A stretch of 6,513 nt of DNA from Xanthobacteraceae bacterium (GTDB lineage: Bacteria > Pseudomonadota > Alphaproteobacteria > Rhizobiales > Xanthobacteraceae). The DNA lies in contig JASHRR010001434.1 of NCBI GenBank assembly GCA_030037185.1, forward strand, positions 1 to 6,513. Direction: 5' to 3'. Positions 5,795-6,513 of the stretch are shown here, in pieces; the first letter of the stretch is position 1; each line of letters starts with the position of its first letter. Below the pieces are notes generated by a model. The model made no database searches. It saw only the letters and a list, made by a program, of their open reading frames with translations, and was not told the origin of the DNA. The position numbers were made by a program, and so were the translations under genes.

Positions 5795-6513
5795 CCGCCG
5801 CTAAACGACTTCTCACATTCGTTTTGACTGTGGTTGCGGTGGCCGCCGCGAGCTGGTTTGGCTGGTGGAGTTGGGATACCCACACCGACAGGCAGACCAC
5901 GGACGATGCCTATGTCCGAAGCGAAGTCGTCACAATATCGCCGCGCGTGGCGGGATACACCATCGCGATACTCGCTGACGATGATGAACCTGTGACCGCC
6001 GGGGAGGTGGTTGTTCGAATCGATCCACGCGACTATGACGCTGCGGTCAAACGAGCGGTGGCGGCACAAGAACAGGCCGCCGCAGTGCTAGTGCAGTCCA
6101 AGGCGAAGCTCGATCTGCAGACGTCACAGATCGAAATCGCGGAAGCCGCACTGAACTCAGCCGAAGCGCAGTCGCAGAATGCAGACCTGGCACTGAATCG
6201 CGCTGGTGAACTCCTCGGCAAAGGCTCGGGCACGCAAGTGACCTTCGATCAGGCGACCACCAATGCGGTCACGCAGCGCTCAGCCGTCACACAAGCGCGG
6301 GCCCAACTGGACTTTGAGCGCCAGCAGATCGGGGTATTGAAGGCCGACATCCGTGTGTCCGAGGCGAAGCTTGCCGACGCCAATCAAGCTGTCGTGACGG
6401 CCAGCCTAGCGCTTGAGGACACAGAGGTCTGGACTCCGGTCAAAGCAACAGTCGCCAATCGGCGCACGCGGGTTGGCGAATATGTAGTGGTCGGTACGCG
6501 GATGCTGTCGATC
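5791..6513 (+). CDS. EmrA/HlyD-type membrane fusion protein (3' end outside window)
   Basis: The periplasmic adaptor of a tripartite efflux pump, linking the exporter encoded just upstream to an outer-membrane channel not seen here. It starts at ATG 5791, overlapping the transporter stop by four bases, and stays open for all 241 codons to the window edge. Residues 7-26 are a single membrane anchor (LLTFVLTVVAVAAASWFGWW). Residues 37-85 are the first lipoyl-like half, with the family signature TTDDAYVRSEVVTISPRVAG and VVVRIDPRDYDAAV. Residues about 87-205 form an Ala/Gln-rich coiled-coil hairpin. From about 207 the second lipoyl half begins (LEDTEVWTPVKATVANRR, then VGEYVVVGTRMLSI). The beta-barrel domain should follow beyond the edge, since relatives have about 350-390 residues. 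No lesion is visible. GGAA at 5776-5779 is a distant ribosome binding site; coupling to the transporter is likely. Confidence 0.93.
   Translation, partial: MTAAKRLLTFVLTVVAVAAASWFGWWSWDTHTDRQTTDDAYVRSEVVTISPRVAGYTIAILADDDEPVTAGEVVVRIDPRDYDAAVKRAVAAQEQAAAVLVQSKAKLDLQTSQIEIAEAALNSAEAQSQNADLALNRAGELLGKGSGTQVTFDQATTNAVTQRSAVTQARAQLDFERQQIGVLKADIRVSEAKLADANQAVVTASLALEDTEVWTPVKATVANRRTRVGEYVVVGTRMLSI

Overview
The window is GC-rich and looks like the chromosome or accessory DNA of an alphaproteobacterium. A sphingomonad or rhizobial relative would fit, but this is judged only from codon usage and protein flavour. All convincing genes lie on the + strand and read as one operon-like block from about 816 to beyond the right edge. 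Bases 1-815 hold no convincing gene. They contain a large GC-rich inverted repeat (327-408), a TTGACA box next to two dyads (451-474), a small hairpin (701-719), a direct repeat (771-796) and a possible minus-strand gene remnant (7-168).

The block encodes, in order: a CocE/NonD-type alpha/beta hydrolase with an X-Pro dipeptidyl-peptidase C-terminal-like domain (816-2479); a spacer with a well-formed but unexplained GTG start (2476-2688); an isochorismatase-like (YcaC-type) cysteine hydrolase (2689-3288); an epoxide-hydrolase-type alpha/beta hydrolase with an Asp nucleophile (3299-4198); a DHA2/EmrB-type drug exporter (4251-5794); and an EmrA/HlyD-type membrane fusion protein that starts at 5791 and runs off the window end.

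The gene set suggests a detoxification or degradation module: three soluble hydrolases acting on ester, amide or epoxide-like bonds, followed by a two-gene export pump that would work with an outer-membrane channel encoded elsewhere. The substrate cannot be read from the sequence.

The most striking feature is damage. The CocE-like hydrolase, the alpha/beta hydrolase and the transporter each need one missing base restored to read as a complete family member (near 943, 4134 and 4999). The alpha/beta hydrolase also lacks about 14 residues after its HGFL motif. All three shifts go in the same direction. This means either a decaying cluster or a sequence with single-base deletion errors, and the sequence alone cannot decide. 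The isochorismatase-like gene and the visible part of the fusion protein are intact.
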